A stretch of DNA of 64,000 nt from Arthrobacter sp. ok362 (GTDB lineage Bacteria; Actinomycetota; Actinomycetes; Actinomycetales; Micrococcaceae). Positions 47,463 to 60,466 of this stretch are shown one piece after another. The notes under the pieces were generated by a model, which had not been told where the DNA came from, did no database searches, and was given only the letters and a program-made list of their open reading frames with translations. Location: positions 62,001-126,000 of the forward strand of contig NZ_FNGC01000010.1 in NCBI RefSeq assembly GCF_900102785.1. Reading direction: 5' to 3'. Within the stretch, counting starts at the first letter, position 1, and every line of letters begins with the position of its first letter. The position numbers and the translations under genes were made by a program.

Positions 47463-49355
47463 ATGTGTGGAATCGTTGGATATGTGGGCCACTCAGATGG
47501 CCGGGTAAATGCTGGACACAATGCCTTGGACGTTGTCCTTGAAGGATTGCGGCGCTTGGAGTACCGAGGCTACGACTCCGCGGGAATTGCGGTGGTTGCC
47601 GACGGCACCATTTCTTCCCGGAAGAAGTCGGGCAAACTCAGCAACCTCATCGCGGAGCTGGACACCCGCCCGCTGCCGGAATCCCTCACGGGAATCGGCC
47701 ACACGCGCTGGGCCACCCACGGCGGTCCGACGGACCAGAACGCGCACCCGCACCTGTCCGACGGCGGCAAACTGGCCCTGATCCACAACGGCATCATCGA
47801 GAACTTCGCCGAGCTCAAGCTGGAACTCCTGGGCAAGGGCATCATCTTCGAGTCCGAGACGGACACGGAAGTAGCGGCTGCCCTGCTCGGGGACATCTAC
47901 CGGAACCAGCTGGGCGGTGACGTCACCAATGGCGGCCTCACCCTGGCCATGCAGCTTGCCTGCCAGCGGCTCGAGGGCGCTTTCACGCTTCTCGCCGTTC
48001 ATGCAGACCAGCCGGACGTAGTGGTCGCGGCGCGCCGCAACTCCCCGCTCGTCGTCGGCCTCGGCGAAGGCGAGAACTTCCTCGGCTCCGACGTCTCCGG
48101 CTTTATCGACTACACCCGGCGCGCTGTGGAACTTGGCCAGGACCAGATCGTCACGATCACCGCCGACTCCGTGGAAATCACGGACTTCTACGGCGCCCCC
48201 GCCGAGGGCAAGGAATACCACGTCGACTGGGATCCTGCCTCCGCCGAGAAGGGCGGCTTCCCGTCCTTCATGGAAAAGGAAATCCACGACCAGCCGGACG
48301 CCGTGCGGCAGACCTTGCTGGGCCGCTCCGACATCCACGGCAAGCTGACGCTTGATGAGCTCCGTATTGATCCGGAACTGCTCAAGAACGTCGACAAGAT
48401 CATCGTCCTGGCGTGCGGCACCTCCGCCTACGCCGGCCAGGTTGCGAAATACGCCATTGAGCACTGGTGCCGGATCCCCACCGAGGTCGAACTCTCGCAC
48501 GAATTCCGCTACCGGGATCCGATCGTGGACGAGAACACGCTGATTGTCTCCATCTCCCAGTCCGGCGAGACCATGGACACCCTCATGGCGGTCCGCTACG
48601 CCAAGGAGCAGGGTGCCAAGACGGTCTCCATCTGCAACACCAACGGGTCCACCATCCCGCGGGAATCGGACGCCGTGCTCTACACGCACGCCGGCCCCGA
48701 GATTGCCGTGGCCTCGACCAAGGCGTTCCTGGCCCAGATCACGGCCGCCTACCTGCTGGGCCTTTATTTGGCACAGCTGCGCGGCAACAAATTCCAAGGC
48801 GAAATCAAGGACATCCTGGCTGACCTGGGCAAGATTCCGGCCAAGGTCCAGCACATCCTCGACAACGAGGACCAGATCAAGGAACTCGGCCGGTCCATGG
48901 CCGAGGCCAAGTCCGTGCTGTTCCTGGGCCGCCACGTCGGTTTCCCGGTGGCGATGGAGGGTGCGCTGAAGCTTAAGGAGCTCGCGTACATCCACGCCGA
49001 GGGCTTCGCCGCGGGCGAGCTCAAGCACGGCCCGATCGCGCTGATCGAGGAAGGCCAGCCCGTCTTCGTGGTGGTCCCGTCGCCGCGGGGCCGCGACTCG
49101 CTGCACTCCAAGGTGGTGTCCAACATCCAGGAAGTCCGCGCCCGCGGCGCCCGGACGATCGTGATCGCAGAGGAAGGGGACGAAGCCGTCAAGGCGTACG
49201 CCGAGCACGTCTTCTACATCCCGGAGACTCCCACGCTTCTGGCACCGCTGCTCGCGACGGTTCCGCTGCAGATCTTCGCCCTCGCACTCGCCTCGGCCAA
49301 GGGATATGACGTGGATCAGCCACGCAACCTGGCCAAGAGCGTGACCGTAGAATAA
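47463..49355 (+). CDS. glmS: Glutamine-fructose-6-phosphate aminotransferase
   Basis: 630 aa. Makes GlcN-6-P. The start is fixed by the catalytic Cys at position 2 (MCGIVGYVG). Glutaminase domain ([23 protein letters not shown]), then two SIS domains ([17 protein letters not shown]) and the C-tail [13 protein letters not shown]. acpS follows after 4 bp. No glmS ribozyme, as expected outside Firmicutes. Confidence 0.98.
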   Translation: MCGIVGYVGHSDGRVNAGHNALDVVLEGLRRLEYRGYDSAGIAVVADGTISSRKKSGKLSNLIAELDTRPLPESLTGIGHTRWATHGGPTDQNAHPHLSDGGKLALIHNGIIENFAELKLELLGKGIIFESETDTEVAAALLGDIYRNQLGGDVTNGGLTLAMQLACQRLEGAFTLLAVHADQPDVVVAARRNSPLVVGLGEGENFLGSDVSGFIDYTRRAVELGQDQIVTITADSVEITDFYGAPAEGKEYHVDWDPASAEKGGFPSFMEKEIHDQPDAVRQTLLGRSDIHGKLTLDELRIDPELLKNVDKIIVLACGTSAYAGQVAKYAIEHWCRIPTEVELSHEFRYRDPIVDENTLIVSISQSGETMDTLMAVRYAKEQGAKTVSICNTNGSTIPRESDAVLYTHAGPEIAVASTKAFLAQITAAYLLGLYLAQLRGNKFQGEIKDILADLGKIPAKVQHILDNEDQIKELGRSMAEAKSVLFLGRHVGFPVAMEGALKLKELAYIHAEGFAAGELKHGPIALIEEGQPVFVVVPSPRGRDSLHSKVVSNIQEVRARGARTIVIAEEGDEAVKAYAEHVFYIPETPTLLAPLLATVPLQIFALALASAKGYDVDQPRNLAKSVTVE

Positions 49356-49359
49356 CGCC

Positions 49360-49707
49360 ATGATCGTAGGCATAGGCGTAGACGTCGTAGACATTGAGCG
49401 GTTCGGGCGCCAGCTCGAGCGCACCCCAGGTCTGCGCGACAGGCTGTTCGTCCCCGCCGAGCGGGAACTGAACACACGCTCCCTCGCCGCGCGGTTTGCG
49501 GCCAAGGAGGCCGTGGCCAAGGTGCTGGGGGCGCCGGCCGGCATGAACTGGCAGGACTGCTGGATCGGGCTGGACCAGCACGGTCCCACCGTCCAGGTCA
49601 AAGGCACCGTGCTGGCTGTGGCGGAGTCGAAGGGCGTCAAGCGCTGGCACTTGTCCATGAGCCACGACGGCGGGATCGCCACCGCGACAGTTGTCGCCGA
49701 AGGCTGA
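49360..49707 (+). CDS. acpS: Holo-[acyl-carrier-protein] synthase
   Basis: 115 aa. Transfers phosphopantetheine from CoA to [23 protein letters not shown] with the Mg-binding Asp, then [13 protein letters not shown] with the Glu, and [17 protein letters not shown]. 4 bp after glmS; connects functionally with coaA. Confidence 0.97.
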   Translation: MIVGIGVDVVDIERFGRQLERTPGLRDRLFVPAERELNTRSLAARFAAKEAVAKVLGAPAGMNWQDCWIGLDQHGPTVQVKGTVLAVAESKGVKRWHLSMSHDGGIATATVVAEG

Positions 49708-49775
49708 GCGAGCCGTCCAGGCCGAACCTGCCTGAGCGCCAGGCATTCCCCAGCGACCGCGAACGGACTGAAACG

Positions 49776-51314
49776 ATGATCAGCGCCTACACCGGAACCC
49801 AGGTACGAGAAGCCGAGAAACCATTTCTCGACGACACCTTGGGCTCCGGTGCGGGCGCTGTTCTCATGCAGCGGGCCGCCTATGGCCTCGCCAACGCCAC
49901 CATCAGCGGCCTGCGCGGGCGCGGGCAGCGGCTGTACGGCTCCAGCGTGGCCGTGCTGGCGGGCAAGGGCAACAACGGCGGAGACGGGCTGTTCGCCGCC
50001 GCGCTGCTGGCCCGCCGCGGCATGCGGACGACGGCGGTGCTCACCGCCGGCGCGGCCCACGACGCCGGGCTGGCGGCCTTCCGGAACGCGGGCGGGCATG
50101 CCGTGGCCCTCACCGGGGACAACGTGGCCGAACTCGCCGCGATGGCCGGCGGCGCCGAGGTCGTGATCGACGCAGTCCTCGGGACCGGAGCCCAGGGCGG
50201 GCTGCGGGGACCGGCCGCAGAGCTGGTCGCGGCCCTGGAGCGCTCCCGGCCGGGCTCCCGTTCCCCCTTGGTCGTGGCCTGCGACATCCCCAGCGGCGTC
50301 GACGCGGACACGGGGGAGGTGCACGGGCCGGTGCTGGCCGCTGACATGACGGTGACGTTTGGTGCCGCCAAGGCAGGCCTGCTGGCAGACCCCGGAGCCG
50401 ACTTCGCGGGCACTATCCGTGTGGTCCCCATCGGAATCGAGTACGCGCTGCCAGCCCCGGCACTGCTGAGGCTCGAAGCCGCCGACCTCGCCGCGCTCCT
50501 GCCGCACCCTAGCCGGCGCTCGCACAAGTACTCCCGCGGGGTCCTCGGCGTCGTGGCCGGCTCCTCGCAGTACCCCGGTGCCGCCGTGCTGGCCTGCAGG
50601 GGCGCCCTGGCCACCGGCGTCGGCATGGTGCGCTATCTGGGCCCGCCAGACGTCGCCGACCTCGTCCGGCAGGCATGCCCCGAGGTGGTGTGCGGCGACG
50701 GCGCCGTGGCCGATACGCACGTTCAGGCCTGGCTCGTGGGCTCGGGACTGGATGACTCCGATGAACAGCAGTTGCAGCGCGCCCGCGACGCCGCAGACTC
50801 GGGCCTGCCGACGATCGCCGACGCCGGCGCATTGGCCGCCCTGCCTGTTGTGCTGGCTCCGCAAGTGATCCTGACACCCCACGCTGGCGAACTGTCAGCA
50901 TTGTTTCACCGCCTCGGGGTTGCACTGGACCGCTCCGCGGTAGAAGGATCCACGCTCAGCGCGGTGCGGCGGGCTGCGGGCCTGACCGAAGCCACGGTGC
51001 TGCTCAAGGGCGCCACGACCCTCGTGGCCTCCCCCTTCCAGGACTTCTACAGCCAGGCCGAGGGCACGCCCTGGATCGCCACGGCAGGCAGCGGCGACGT
51101 CCTGGCAGGAGTTATCGGTGGGCTGCTGGCCCAGTTGGGTGCCGACGTCGGGCGCTTCGGTGGACATGACATCGATCCCGACGCCAGGTGGGCGGCGATC
51201 GCGGCGATGGCAGCCAGCGTCCACGGCCGCGCCGGGGTCCGGGCCTCCCGAGGAGGACCGGTGACAGCGACGGCCATCGCCCGTGCTGTTCCGGAGGTGA
51301 TGCGGGAGCTGTAA
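49776..51314 (+). CDS. nnrD: Bifunctional NAD(P)HX epimerase/dehydratase
   Basis: 512 aa; repairs hydrated NAD(P)H. N-terminal YjeF_N epimerase (VLAGKGNNGGDGLFAAALL, CDIPSGVDADTGE), C-terminal ribokinase-like ADP-dependent dehydratase (VVAGSSQYPGAAVLACRGAL, ILTPHAGELSALF, TAGSGDVLAGVIGGLLAQL). acpS-nnrDE is a frequent actinobacterial arrangement. Confidence 0.95.
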   Translation: MISAYTGTQVREAEKPFLDDTLGSGAGAVLMQRAAYGLANATISGLRGRGQRLYGSSVAVLAGKGNNGGDGLFAAALLARRGMRTTAVLTAGAAHDAGLAAFRNAGGHAVALTGDNVAELAAMAGGAEVVIDAVLGTGAQGGLRGPAAELVAALERSRPGSRSPLVVACDIPSGVDADTGEVHGPVLAADMTVTFGAAKAGLLADPGADFAGTIRVVPIGIEYALPAPALLRLEAADLAALLPHPSRRSHKYSRGVLGVVAGSSQYPGAAVLACRGALATGVGMVRYLGPPDVADLVRQACPEVVCGDGAVADTHVQAWLVGSGLDDSDEQQLQRARDAADSGLPTIADAGALAALPVVLAPQVILTPHAGELSALFHRLGVALDRSAVEGSTLSAVRRAAGLTEATVLLKGATTLVASPFQDFYSQAEGTPWIATAGSGDVLAGVIGGLLAQLGADVGRFGGHDIDPDARWAAIAAMAASVHGRAGVRASRGGPVTATAIARAVPEVMREL

Positions 51315-51353
51315 TAAACGGGCGCGCTGAGTGCCTCCGAACAAATACTAACC

Positions 51354-51384
51354 TTGCTTACCAGTAGTCTGTCTAGAGAATAAT
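51354..51384 (+). promoter_or_regulatory. Candidate promoter of the glgX-treY-treZ operon
   Basis: TTGCTT (51354-51359), 19-bp spacer, AATAAT (51379-51384); a good GAGGAG binding site (51396-51401) follows before glgX. Confidence 0.45.
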
Positions 51385-51406
51385 TCGTCACGCACGAGGA
51401 GTACAC

Positions 51407-53770
51407 ATGGAAGTCTGGCCCGGAACGGCTTACCCCCTGGGAGCCACTTTTGACGGCACTGGAACCAACTTTGCCCTGTTCAGCGAGCGCGCCGAGCGGG
51501 TGGAACTGTGCCTCCTGGCTGACGACCTGACCGAAACCCGGATCGAACTGACCGAGGTGGACGGCTACGTGTGGCACTGCTACCTGCCGCAGGTCCAGCC
51601 CGGACAGAAGTACGGCTACCGCGTCCACGGAGAGTACGAGCCGGACAACGGCAACCGGTTCAACGCCAACAAGCTGCTGATGGACCCCTATGCCAAGGCC
51701 ATCCAGGGGCAGATCGACTGGGACCCCGCGCTCTTTTCCTATAACTTCGGGGATCCCACGTCCCGCAACGACACGGACTCGGCTCCGCACACCATGCACG
51801 GCGTCGTCATCAACCCGTTCTTTGACTGGGACGGCGACCGCCAGCTGCGCATCCCGTACCACGAGTCCGTCATCTATGAAGCCCACGTCAAGGGCCTGAC
51901 CGAACTGCACCCGGAGGTCCCGGAGGAACAGCGCGGCACCTACGCGGGCGTATCCCACCCCGCCGTGATCGAGCACCTCAAGAAACTCGGGATCACCGCG
52001 ATCGAGCTCATGCCCGTGCACCAGTTCGTCAACGACGGCACCCTCGTGGAGAAGGGCCTCAACAACTACTGGGGCTACAACACCATCGGCTTCTTCGCCC
52101 CGCAGAACACCTACAGCTCCTCCGGCGATGTGGGGCACCAGGTCCAGGAATTCAAGGCCATGGTCCGCGACCTGCACAAGGCCGGCATGGAAGTGATCCT
52201 GGACGTGGTCTACAACCACACGGCCGAGGGCAACCACCTCGGCCCCACCCTGTCCTTTAAGGGCATCGACAACGCCGCCTACTACCGGCTGGTGGACGAT
52301 GACCAGAAGCACTACATGGACTACACCGGCACCGGCAACTCACTGAACGTCCGGCACCCGCACTCGCTCCAGCTGCTCATGGATTCCCTGCGCTACTGGG
52401 TCACGGAAATGCACGTGGACGGGTTCCGTTTCGACCTCGCCTCCACCCTGGCCCGGGAGTTTTACGACGTCGACAAGCTCTCCACCTTCTTCGAACTGAT
52501 CCAGCAGGATCCGATCGTCTCCCAGGTCAAACTGATTGCCGAGCCGTGGGATGTGGGCCCCGGCGGCTACCAGGTGGGCAACTTCCCGCCGCAGTGGACC
52601 GAGTGGAACGGCAAATACCGCGACACCGTCCGTGACTTCTGGCGCGGCGAACCGTCCACGCTGGGCGAATTCGCCTCGCGCCTGACCGGTTCGGCCGACC
52701 TCTACGAGAGCTCTGCCCGGCGTCCGGTGGCGTCCATCAACTTTGTCACCGCCCACGACGGCTTCACCATGCGCGACCTCGTGTCCTACAACGAGAAGCA
52801 CAACGACGCCAACGGTGAGGGCAACAACGACGGCGAATCGCACAACCGCTCCTGGAACTGTGGCGCGGAAGGCGAGACCGAGGACGACGCCGTGCTGACG
52901 CTGCGCGCCCGCCAGCAGCGGAACTTCATTGCGACCCTGCTGCTCTCGCAGGGCGTTCCGATGCTTCTGCATGGCGACGAGCTGGGCCGCACCCAGCAGG
53001 GAAACAACAACACCTACTGCCAGGACTCCGAACTGAGCTGGGTGCACTGGGACGCCATGGACCAGCCGCTCGTAGAGTTCACAGCGGTGGTCAACAAGAT
53101 CCGCCGCGACCACCCCATCTTCCGGCGCAGCCGCTTTTTCGACGGCCGCCCGGTGCGCCGCGGCGAGGGCGAGAAGCTGCCGGATATCGTCTGGCTCAAT
53201 ACCGACGGCAAGGAAATGCTGCCGGAGGACTGGGGCAGCGGATTCGGCCGGACCATCGGTGTGTTCTACAACGGGCACGGCATCCAGGAACAGGATTCGC
53301 GCGGACGCCGTATCACCGACGACAGTTTCCTGCTGGCGTTCAACGCCCACGACGACAACGTCGACTTCCTGCTCCCGGCCGAGGAATACTCACCGTTCTG
53401 GGACCTCCTCGTGGACACCGCCGACACGGCGGACACAGGCCAGCCGCTCAAGGCCGGGAGCGTCCTGACGCTGGCGGCGAAATCCCTCGTGGTGCTGCGC
53501 GCCTACTCAGGCCCGGAGGTGGAGGTGGACTACTCCGCCGCTGCATCCCTGGCCGCCCGGGCCGAGGCTCCGGCGGAAGAGGCTCCCGCTGCGCCGGCTG
53601 AGGAAGCACCAGAGGCTCCCGAGGTTTCCGCGGCTGCCGCCGAGGAAGCTCCTGCGGAGGCAGCCCCTGCGGCAGAGCCTGAGCCTGCTCCGGCGAAGCG
53701 CGCCCCGGGCAAACGCGCCTCGGCCAAGGCTGGCAAGAAGCCGCGGTCCAAGAAGGGTCCGGCCTCATGA
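51407..53770 (+). CDS. glgX: Glycogen debranching enzyme GlgX/TreX with basic tail
   Basis: 787 aa. CBM48 domain then a GH13_11 barrel: [21 protein letters not shown] (nucleophile Asp), [10 protein letters not shown] (acid/base Glu), [17 protein letters not shown] (stabilising Asp). Hydrolyses alpha-1,6 branches, feeding linear maltodextrin to TreY. Residues 710-787 are an added Ala/Glu/Pro-rich tract followed by a Lys/Arg-rich tail ([16 protein letters not shown]), not part of the family. Overlaps treY by 4 bases (ATGA). Confidence 0.96.
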   Translation: MEVWPGTAYPLGATFDGTGTNFALFSERAERVELCLLADDLTETRIELTEVDGYVWHCYLPQVQPGQKYGYRVHGEYEPDNGNRFNANKLLMDPYAKAIQGQIDWDPALFSYNFGDPTSRNDTDSAPHTMHGVVINPFFDWDGDRQLRIPYHESVIYEAHVKGLTELHPEVPEEQRGTYAGVSHPAVIEHLKKLGITAIELMPVHQFVNDGTLVEKGLNNYWGYNTIGFFAPQNTYSSSGDVGHQVQEFKAMVRDLHKAGMEVILDVVYNHTAEGNHLGPTLSFKGIDNAAYYRLVDDDQKHYMDYTGTGNSLNVRHPHSLQLLMDSLRYWVTEMHVDGFRFDLASTLAREFYDVDKLSTFFELIQQDPIVSQVKLIAEPWDVGPGGYQVGNFPPQWTEWNGKYRDTVRDFWRGEPSTLGEFASRLTGSADLYESSARRPVASINFVTAHDGFTMRDLVSYNEKHNDANGEGNNDGESHNRSWNCGAEGETEDDAVLTLRARQQRNFIATLLLSQGVPMLLHGDELGRTQQGNNNTYCQDSELSWVHWDAMDQPLVEFTAVVNKIRRDHPIFRRSRFFDGRPVRRGEGEKLPDIVWLNTDGKEMLPEDWGSGFGRTIGVFYNGHGIQEQDSRGRRITDDSFLLAFNAHDDNVDFLLPAEEYSPFWDLLVDTADTADTGQPLKAGSVLTLAAKSLVVLRAYSGPEVEVDYSAAASLAARAEAPAEEAPAAPAEEAPEAPEVSAAAAEEAPAEAAPAAEPEPAPAKRAPGKRASAKAGKKPRSKKGPAS

Positions 53771-56103
53771 GGACGCCGGTCTCGACGTACCGGCTGCAGA
53801 TCCGTCCCGGCTTTACGCTGCAGGACGCTGCCCAAACCGTGCCGTACCTAAAGTCGCTGGGCGTGGACTGGATCTATCTTTCGCCGATCCTCACGGCGGA
53901 GCGGGGTTCGGACCACGGTTACGACGTCACCGATCCCTCTGCTATTGATCCGGACCGGGGCGGCGCGGAAGGCCTGCTGGCGGCGTCGACGGCCGCCCGG
54001 GAAGCCGGCATGGGCGTGCTCGTCGATATCGTGCCCAACCATGTCGGTGTCGCGACGCCGGCCCAGAACCCGTGGTGGTGGTCCCTCCTGAAGGAGGGGC
54101 AGCAGTCCCGCTACGCGCAGGCGTTCGACGTCGACTGGGACTTTGGCGGCGGCCGCGTGCGGATCCCCGTGCTGGGCGCGGACTCGGACGTTGACGCGCT
54201 TGAGATCCGTGACGGGGAACTGCGCTACTACGACCACCGCTTTCCGCTCGCCGAGGGCACCTACACCGCAGGTGACTCTACTGCCGATGACCCCCGGGCG
54301 GTCCACGACCGGCAGCACTACGAGCTGATCGGCTGGCGCCGGGCAGACACGGACCTGAACTACCGCCGGTTCTTTGCCGTCAACAGCCTGGCCGGAATCC
54401 GGGTGGAGCTTCCCGAGGTCTTCGATGAAGCCCACGCGGAGGTTGTGCGGTGGTTCCGGGAAGGGCTCGTCGACGGGCTGCGGATCGACCACCCGGACGG
54501 CCTCGCCGACCCGGAGGGATACCTGCGCCGGCTGCGCGAGGTCACGGGCGGCAGTTACCTGCTGATCGAGAAGATCCTGGAACCGGGCGAGAGCCTGCCG
54601 GCCGGCTTCGAGTGCGAGGGCACCACCGGCTACGACGCCCTCGCGGACGTGGACCGGGTATTCGTCGACGCCGCCGGCCAGGGCCCGCTTGACGCGCTCG
54701 ACGCGGAACTGCGCGGCGGCGCGGCCGACTACGACGAAATGATCCGCGGCACCAAACGACGGATCACGGACGGGATCCTGCACTCGGAAATGCTCCGGCT
54801 GGCACGGCTGGTCCCGGCTGGGGCAGGGCTGTCCCAGGAGGCCGCGGCGGACGCGCTGTCCGAGATCATTGCCGCGTTCCCGGTCTACCGCAGCTACCTT
54901 CCGGAGGGTGCAGACGTCCTCAAGGAAGCCTGCGAACTCGCTGTCCGCCGACGCCCCGGACTGGAAGGCGCCGTCGGCGTGCTCCTGCCGCTCCTGCTTA
55001 GTGCTGGCCCTGGCGCGGAGGCCGAACTGGGCATCCGCTTTCAGCAGACCTCCGGGATGGTCATGGCCAAGGGCGTGGAAGACACCGCGTTCTTCCGGTA
55101 CACCCGGCTGGGCACCCTGACGGAAGTCGGCGCCGACCCCACCGAGTTTGCCGTGGCGCCGGAGGAGTTCCACACCCGGATGTCCCGCCGCCAGGCCGGG
55201 CAGCCGTTGTCCATGACGACCCTCAGTACGCACGACACCAAGCGCAGCGAGGACACCCGCGCCCGGATCTCGGTCCTCGCGGAGCTCGCACCGGAATGGC
55301 AGGCCTCCCTGGAGCGGCTGCAGAAGCTGGCGCCGCTGCCGGACGGGCCGCTGGCCAACCTGCTGTGGCAGGCCATCGCCGGCGCCTGGCCCGCGGACCG
55401 CGACCGGCTGCAGTCCTACGCGCAAAAAGCCGCCCGGGAGGCCGGGAACTCCACGAACTGGATCGATCCGGACGAGGCTTTCGAGGCGAAACTGTCAGCC
55501 GTCGTCGACGCCGCCTTCGACACCCCGGAGGTGACGGCGGAGCTGGAGTCCCTGGTGGCCCTGCTCGAGCCGTACGGGGCCGTCAACTCACTCGGCACCA
55601 AGCTCGTGCAGCTCACCATGCCCGGCGTGCCGGACGTGTACCAGGGCACCGAGTTCTGGGACCGCTCGTTGACCGATCCGGACAACCGGCGGCCGTTCGA
55701 CTTCGGGGCCCGCCGGCGCGCCCTCGCCTCGCTTGACGCCGGTGAGCGTCCGGCGTCGTACCGGGACGAGACAGCGAAACTCCTCGTCACCTCGCGGGCG
55801 CTGCGCCTGCGGCGGGACCGGCCGGAGCTGTTCACCGGGTACATCCCGGTCACGGCCGCGGGCACCGCCGCTGCACACCTGCTCGCCTTTGACCGCGGGA
55901 CACTCTCAGCCCCGGGCGCGCTGACGCTCGCCACGCGGCTGCCCCGCGGACTGGAGCAGCGCGGCGGATGGCAGGACACGACCATCGAGCTGGCCGCGGC
56001 CATGGCAGATGAACTCACCGGTTCCAGGCACGGTCCGGGCACCGTAGCCGTGGCGGAGATCCTGCGGGATTACCCGGTCGCCCTCCTGGTGCCCACCGCC
56101 TAA
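53767..56103 (+). CDS. treY: Maltooligosyl trehalose synthase
   Basis: 778 aa. Converts the reducing-end alpha-1,4 bond of maltodextrin to a trehalose unit. [17 protein letters not shown] start, [36 protein letters not shown] (nucleophile Asp) and [12 protein letters not shown] (Glu). Translation coupled to glgX; treZ follows after 52 bp. Confidence 0.97.
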   Translation: MRTPVSTYRLQIRPGFTLQDAAQTVPYLKSLGVDWIYLSPILTAERGSDHGYDVTDPSAIDPDRGGAEGLLAASTAAREAGMGVLVDIVPNHVGVATPAQNPWWWSLLKEGQQSRYAQAFDVDWDFGGGRVRIPVLGADSDVDALEIRDGELRYYDHRFPLAEGTYTAGDSTADDPRAVHDRQHYELIGWRRADTDLNYRRFFAVNSLAGIRVELPEVFDEAHAEVVRWFREGLVDGLRIDHPDGLADPEGYLRRLREVTGGSYLLIEKILEPGESLPAGFECEGTTGYDALADVDRVFVDAAGQGPLDALDAELRGGAADYDEMIRGTKRRITDGILHSEMLRLARLVPAGAGLSQEAAADALSEIIAAFPVYRSYLPEGADVLKEACELAVRRRPGLEGAVGVLLPLLLSAGPGAEAELGIRFQQTSGMVMAKGVEDTAFFRYTRLGTLTEVGADPTEFAVAPEEFHTRMSRRQAGQPLSMTTLSTHDTKRSEDTRARISVLAELAPEWQASLERLQKLAPLPDGPLANLLWQAIAGAWPADRDRLQSYAQKAAREAGNSTNWIDPDEAFEAKLSAVVDAAFDTPEVTAELESLVALLEPYGAVNSLGTKLVQLTMPGVPDVYQGTEFWDRSLTDPDNRRPFDFGARRRALASLDAGERPASYRDETAKLLVTSRALRLRRDRPELFTGYIPVTAAGTAAAHLLAFDRGTLSAPGALTLATRLPRGLEQRGGWQDTTIELAAAMADELTGSRHGPGTVAVAEILRDYPVALLVPTA

Positions 56104-56155
56104 GCAGAACCTGTAGTACCAAAGAGCACCGACATTTGGGGAACGGAAGAATGCC

Positions 56156-57961
56156 ATGACCTTGCCTGCACACGGAAGCGAACGCTTCGATCTCTGGGCT
56201 CCCGACGCGCAGGCGGTCACGCTCCTCGCTGACGGCCGGAAGTATGACATGACCCGCCGCGGCGGGGAGGCGCCCGGCTGGTGGGCTGCCTCCGGGGCGC
56301 CCGCCTCCGGGGAGGTGGACTACGGCTACCTGGTGGACGGGGACGACACCCCGCTGCCGGACCCGCGGTCCCGGCGCCAGCCCGCGGGCGTCCACGCGCT
56401 CTCCCGCACGTTCGACGCCGGAAGCCACCAGTGGGCTGACGGCCAGTGGACGGGACGGGAGCTCAAGGGCGCCGTCATCTACGAACTCCACGTGGGCACC
56501 TTCACGCCAGAGGGAACACTGGACGCCGCGGCAGGGAAGCTGCAGTATCTGGCGGAGCTGGGCATCGACTTCGTGGAGTTGTTGCCGGTCAACGGGTTCA
56601 ACGGCACGCACAACTGGGGTTACGACGGCGTCCTCTGGTACGCCGTGCATGAGGGCTACGGCGGACCCGCCGCGTACCAGCGCTTCGTGGACGCCGCCCA
56701 CGCCGCCGGCCTTGGCGTCATCCAGGACGTGGTCTACAACCACCTCGGCCCCAGCGGCAACTACCTTCCCCGGTTCGGGCCGTACCTGAAATCGGGGGAG
56801 GGCAACACCTGGGGCGACTCCGTCAACCTGGACGGCCCGGATTCGGACGAGGTGCGCCGCTATATTCTGGACAACGCCGCCATGTGGCTGCGGGACTACC
56901 ACGTGGACGGCCTGCGGCTGGACGCCGTGCACGCCTTCAAAGACGAGCGCGCGGTGCACCTGCTGGAGGACTTCGGCGCCCTCGCGGACGAGATATCCGC
57001 CGAGACCGGACGCAAGGCCACGATGATCGCGGAATCGGACCTGAACAACCCGCGCCTGCTCTACCCGCGGGGCACCAACGGCTACGGGCTGGCCGGGCAG
57101 TGGAGCGATGACTTCCACCACGCCGTCCACGTCAACGTCAGCGGCGAGACCACCGGCTACTACGCCGACTTCGACTCGCTCGGGGCGCTGGCCAAGGTCC
57201 TGAAGCGCGGGTTCTTCCACGACGGAACCTACTCCAGCTTCCGCGCCCGCCACCACGGCCGGCCCATCAACCCGGCCCAGGTTCACCCCGCCGCGCTGGT
57301 GGTGTGCAGCCAGAACCACGACCAGATCGGCAACCGGGCCACCGGGGACAGGCTGTCCCAGACCCTGGGCTACGGGCAGCTCGCCCTCGCCGCCGTCGCC
57401 ACCCTGACCTCACCGTTCACGCCCATGCTGTTCATGGGCGAGGAATACGGGGCCACCACCCCGTGGCAGTTCTTCACCTCCCACCCGGAACCGGAACTGG
57501 GCAAGGCGACGGCCGAGGGCCGGATCAGGGAGTTCGAGCGGATGGGCTGGGACCCCGCCGTCGTGCCCGATCCGCAGGATCCGGAGACCTTCACCCGGTC
57601 CAAGCTCGACTGGGCCGAGGCCTCCGGAGGGGACCACGCCCGCCTCCTGGAGCTGTACCGGGCGCTGATCGCGCTGCGCCGCACCACGCCGGACCTGGCG
57701 GAACCCGGCTTCGAGGACACCGTCGTCGACGTCAGCGAGGACGAGGGCTGGCTGCTGCTGCGCCGCGGCCGCACCGAGGTGGCGATGAACTTTTCCGCCG
57801 GGGCGCGGCGGCTCCCGGTCCGAGGGGCCACTCTCGCCCTGGCCACGGACGACGCCGTCCGGCTGGACCCGACTCCCGGCGCGGAGCCGGCTCCTACGGG
57901 TGGGCCGTCCGCCAACCAGCTCGAGCTCCCCGGTCACAGCGCCGCGATTCTCACTAACTAA
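56156..57961 (+). CDS. treZ: Maltooligosyl trehalose trehalohydrolase
   Basis: 601 aa. Releases trehalose from the TreY product. CBM48 ([17 protein letters not shown]), GH13_10 barrel: [24 protein letters not shown] (Asp), [11 protein letters not shown] (Glu), [11 protein letters not shown] (Asp). Completes the TreX-TreY-TreZ route. RBS is weak (GGAACGGAAG). Confidence 0.97.
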   Translation: MTLPAHGSERFDLWAPDAQAVTLLADGRKYDMTRRGGEAPGWWAASGAPASGEVDYGYLVDGDDTPLPDPRSRRQPAGVHALSRTFDAGSHQWADGQWTGRELKGAVIYELHVGTFTPEGTLDAAAGKLQYLAELGIDFVELLPVNGFNGTHNWGYDGVLWYAVHEGYGGPAAYQRFVDAAHAAGLGVIQDVVYNHLGPSGNYLPRFGPYLKSGEGNTWGDSVNLDGPDSDEVRRYILDNAAMWLRDYHVDGLRLDAVHAFKDERAVHLLEDFGALADEISAETGRKATMIAESDLNNPRLLYPRGTNGYGLAGQWSDDFHHAVHVNVSGETTGYYADFDSLGALAKVLKRGFFHDGTYSSFRARHHGRPINPAQVHPAALVVCSQNHDQIGNRATGDRLSQTLGYGQLALAAVATLTSPFTPMLFMGEEYGATTPWQFFTSHPEPELGKATAEGRIREFERMGWDPAVVPDPQDPETFTRSKLDWAEASGGDHARLLELYRALIALRRTTPDLAEPGFEDTVVDVSEDEGWLLLRRGRTEVAMNFSAGARRLPVRGATLALATDDAVRLDPTPGAEPAPTGGPSANQLELPGHSAAILTN

Positions 57962-57976
57962 GGCAGGATATGACGC

Positions 57977-59014
<1,038 letters not shown>

Positions 59015-59202
59015 CCGGTACCCGCACTTAAGCCGCACTCAACACAATGGCCGGGGCCGCCGGGGAACAACCGCGGACCCGGCAGCGTTGACTAGACTAC
59101 TAAGGGCGCCTTACGGCGCCGTGTCCGCCTGCCGCCCGCACAACTGATGCAGTACAACAGAGTGCGGCCGCGCCGGTCACCCTTGTTCTCAAAAGGAGTT
59201 CC

Positions 59203-60288
59203 GTGTCTTCACATCCGATTCGTGTTGCAATCGTCGGCGTAGGTAACTGCGCCACTTCACTGGTCCAGGGCGTCCAGTACTACAAAGACGCCGACCCCAA
59301 GGCCACGATTCCGGGCCTGATGCACGTGGAGTTCGGCCAGTACCACGTCGGCGACGTCGAGTTCGTTGCCGCGTTCGACGTCGACGGCAAGAAGGTGGGC
59401 CAGGACCTGTCCGCCGCCATCCTGGCCAGCGAAAACAACACCATCAAGATCGCCGACGTCCCGCCGACTGGTGTCACCGTCCAGCGCGGCCACACCTTGG
59501 ACGGTCTTGGCAAGTACTACCTCGAGACCATCGAGCAGTCCCCGGAGGAGCCGGTCGACGTCGTCCAGGCCCTCAAGGACGCCAAGGTTGACGTCATGGT
59601 CTGCTACCTGCCGGTCGGCTCCCAGCAGGCCGCCGAGTTCTACGCCCAGTGCGCGATCGATGCCGGTGTGGCGTTCGTCAACGCCCTCCCGGTGTTCCTG
59701 GCCGGCACCAAGGAGTGGGCGGACAAGTTCACCGCCGCGGGTGTGCCGATCGTGGGTGATGACATCAAGAGCCAGATCGGTGCCACCATCACGCACCGCG
59801 TCATGGCCAAGCTGTTCGAGGACCGCGGCGTCACCCTGGACCGCACGTACCAGCTGAACGTCGGCGGCAACATGGACTTCAAGAACATGCTCGAGCGCGA
59901 CCGCCTGGAGTCCAAGAAGATCTCCAAGACCCAGGCCGTCACCTCCAACGTCGAGGCCGAGCTCGCGGCCAAGGACGTCCACATCGGCCCGTCCGACTAC
60001 GTCCAGTGGCTCGATGACCGCAAGTGGGCGTTCGTCCGCCTCGAAGGCCGCAACTTCGGCGACGCCCCGGTGTCCCTGGAATACAAGCTCGAAGTCTGGG
60101 ACTCGCCCAACTCCGCCGGCGTGATCATCGACGCCATCCGCGCCGCCAAGATCGGTCTGGACCGCGGGATCGGCGGCCCGCTGGTCTCGGCGTCGAGCTA
60201 CTTCATGAAGTCCCCGCCGGAGCAGTTCAACGACGACCTCGCCCGTGAAAAGGTCGAGGCCTTCATCCGCGGCGACCTGGAGCGCTAA
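59203..60288 (+). CDS. ino1: Inositol-3-phosphate synthase
   Basis: 361 aa; Glc-6-P to myo-inositol-3-P, the precursor for mycothiol and inositol lipids. NAD-binding [18 protein letters not shown], then [28 protein letters not shown] and [12 protein letters not shown] start with AAAAGGAG. Upstream 59015-59202 contains TAGACT (59093-59098) as a possible -10 and a GGCGCC hairpin. mshA, which uses the product, lies 3 kb further on the opposite strand. Confidence 0.96.
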   Translation: MSSHPIRVAIVGVGNCATSLVQGVQYYKDADPKATIPGLMHVEFGQYHVGDVEFVAAFDVDGKKVGQDLSAAILASENNTIKIADVPPTGVTVQRGHTLDGLGKYYLETIEQSPEEPVDVVQALKDAKVDVMVCYLPVGSQQAAEFYAQCAIDAGVAFVNALPVFLAGTKEWADKFTAAGVPIVGDDIKSQIGATITHRVMAKLFEDRGVTLDRTYQLNVGGNMDFKNMLERDRLESKKISKTQAVTSNVEAELAAKDVHIGPSDYVQWLDDRKWAFVRLEGRNFGDAPVSLEYKLEVWDSPNSAGVIIDAIRAAKIGLDRGIGGPLVSASSYFMKSPPEQFNDDLAREKVEAFIRGDLER

Positions 60289-60307
60289 CCCGCCCCCGCT
60301 GTCCCCG

Positions 60308-60438
60308 GACGCTTCCTCACGTTTGGCGTGTTCCAACCCGACGCTCCCTCACCAACGGTGGGGGAGCGTCGTCGTTTTCGGATTGGGCCCGCAGACGCTC
60401 CCTCACTTTTGGTCTATACCGACCCGATCCTCCCTCAC
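60308..60438. repeat. Four copies of a 13-bp motif (GACGCTCCCTCAC) downstream of ino1
   Basis: Copies at 60308-60320 (one mismatch), 60340-60352, 60394-60406 and 60426-60438 (two changes), all on the same strand. Spacing is 32, 54 and 32 bp; an inverted copy is at 60358-60370. The sequences between copies differ, but they end in ACCC before copies 2 and 4. The same motif, reversed, forms the array at 61509-61636 on the other side of the DUF559-like gene. Confidence 0.85.
60340..60370 (+). terminator. Hairpin terminator after ino1
   Basis: GACGCTCCCTCAC (60340-60352) pairs with GTGGGGGAGCGTC (60358-60370), 13 bp with one U.G, loop CAACG, followed by GTCGTTTTC. One of the repeat motif copies has thus become a stem arm. 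Confidence 0.7.
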
Positions 60439-60466
60439 GTTTTGCAGACATCGGGGGCCCGCTGCC

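Noticed and set aside
47317..47521. N-terminal extension of coaA to 47521
   Set aside because: Would overlap the start of glmS and adds sequence not typical of pantothenate kinases.
47493..50882. 1129-codon open frame on the minus strand opposite glmS-acpS-nnrDE
   Set aside because: It is antisense to three well-identified genes; its residues (Gly/Val/Arg/Asp-rich) show no domain and such frames are expected in high-GC coding DNA.
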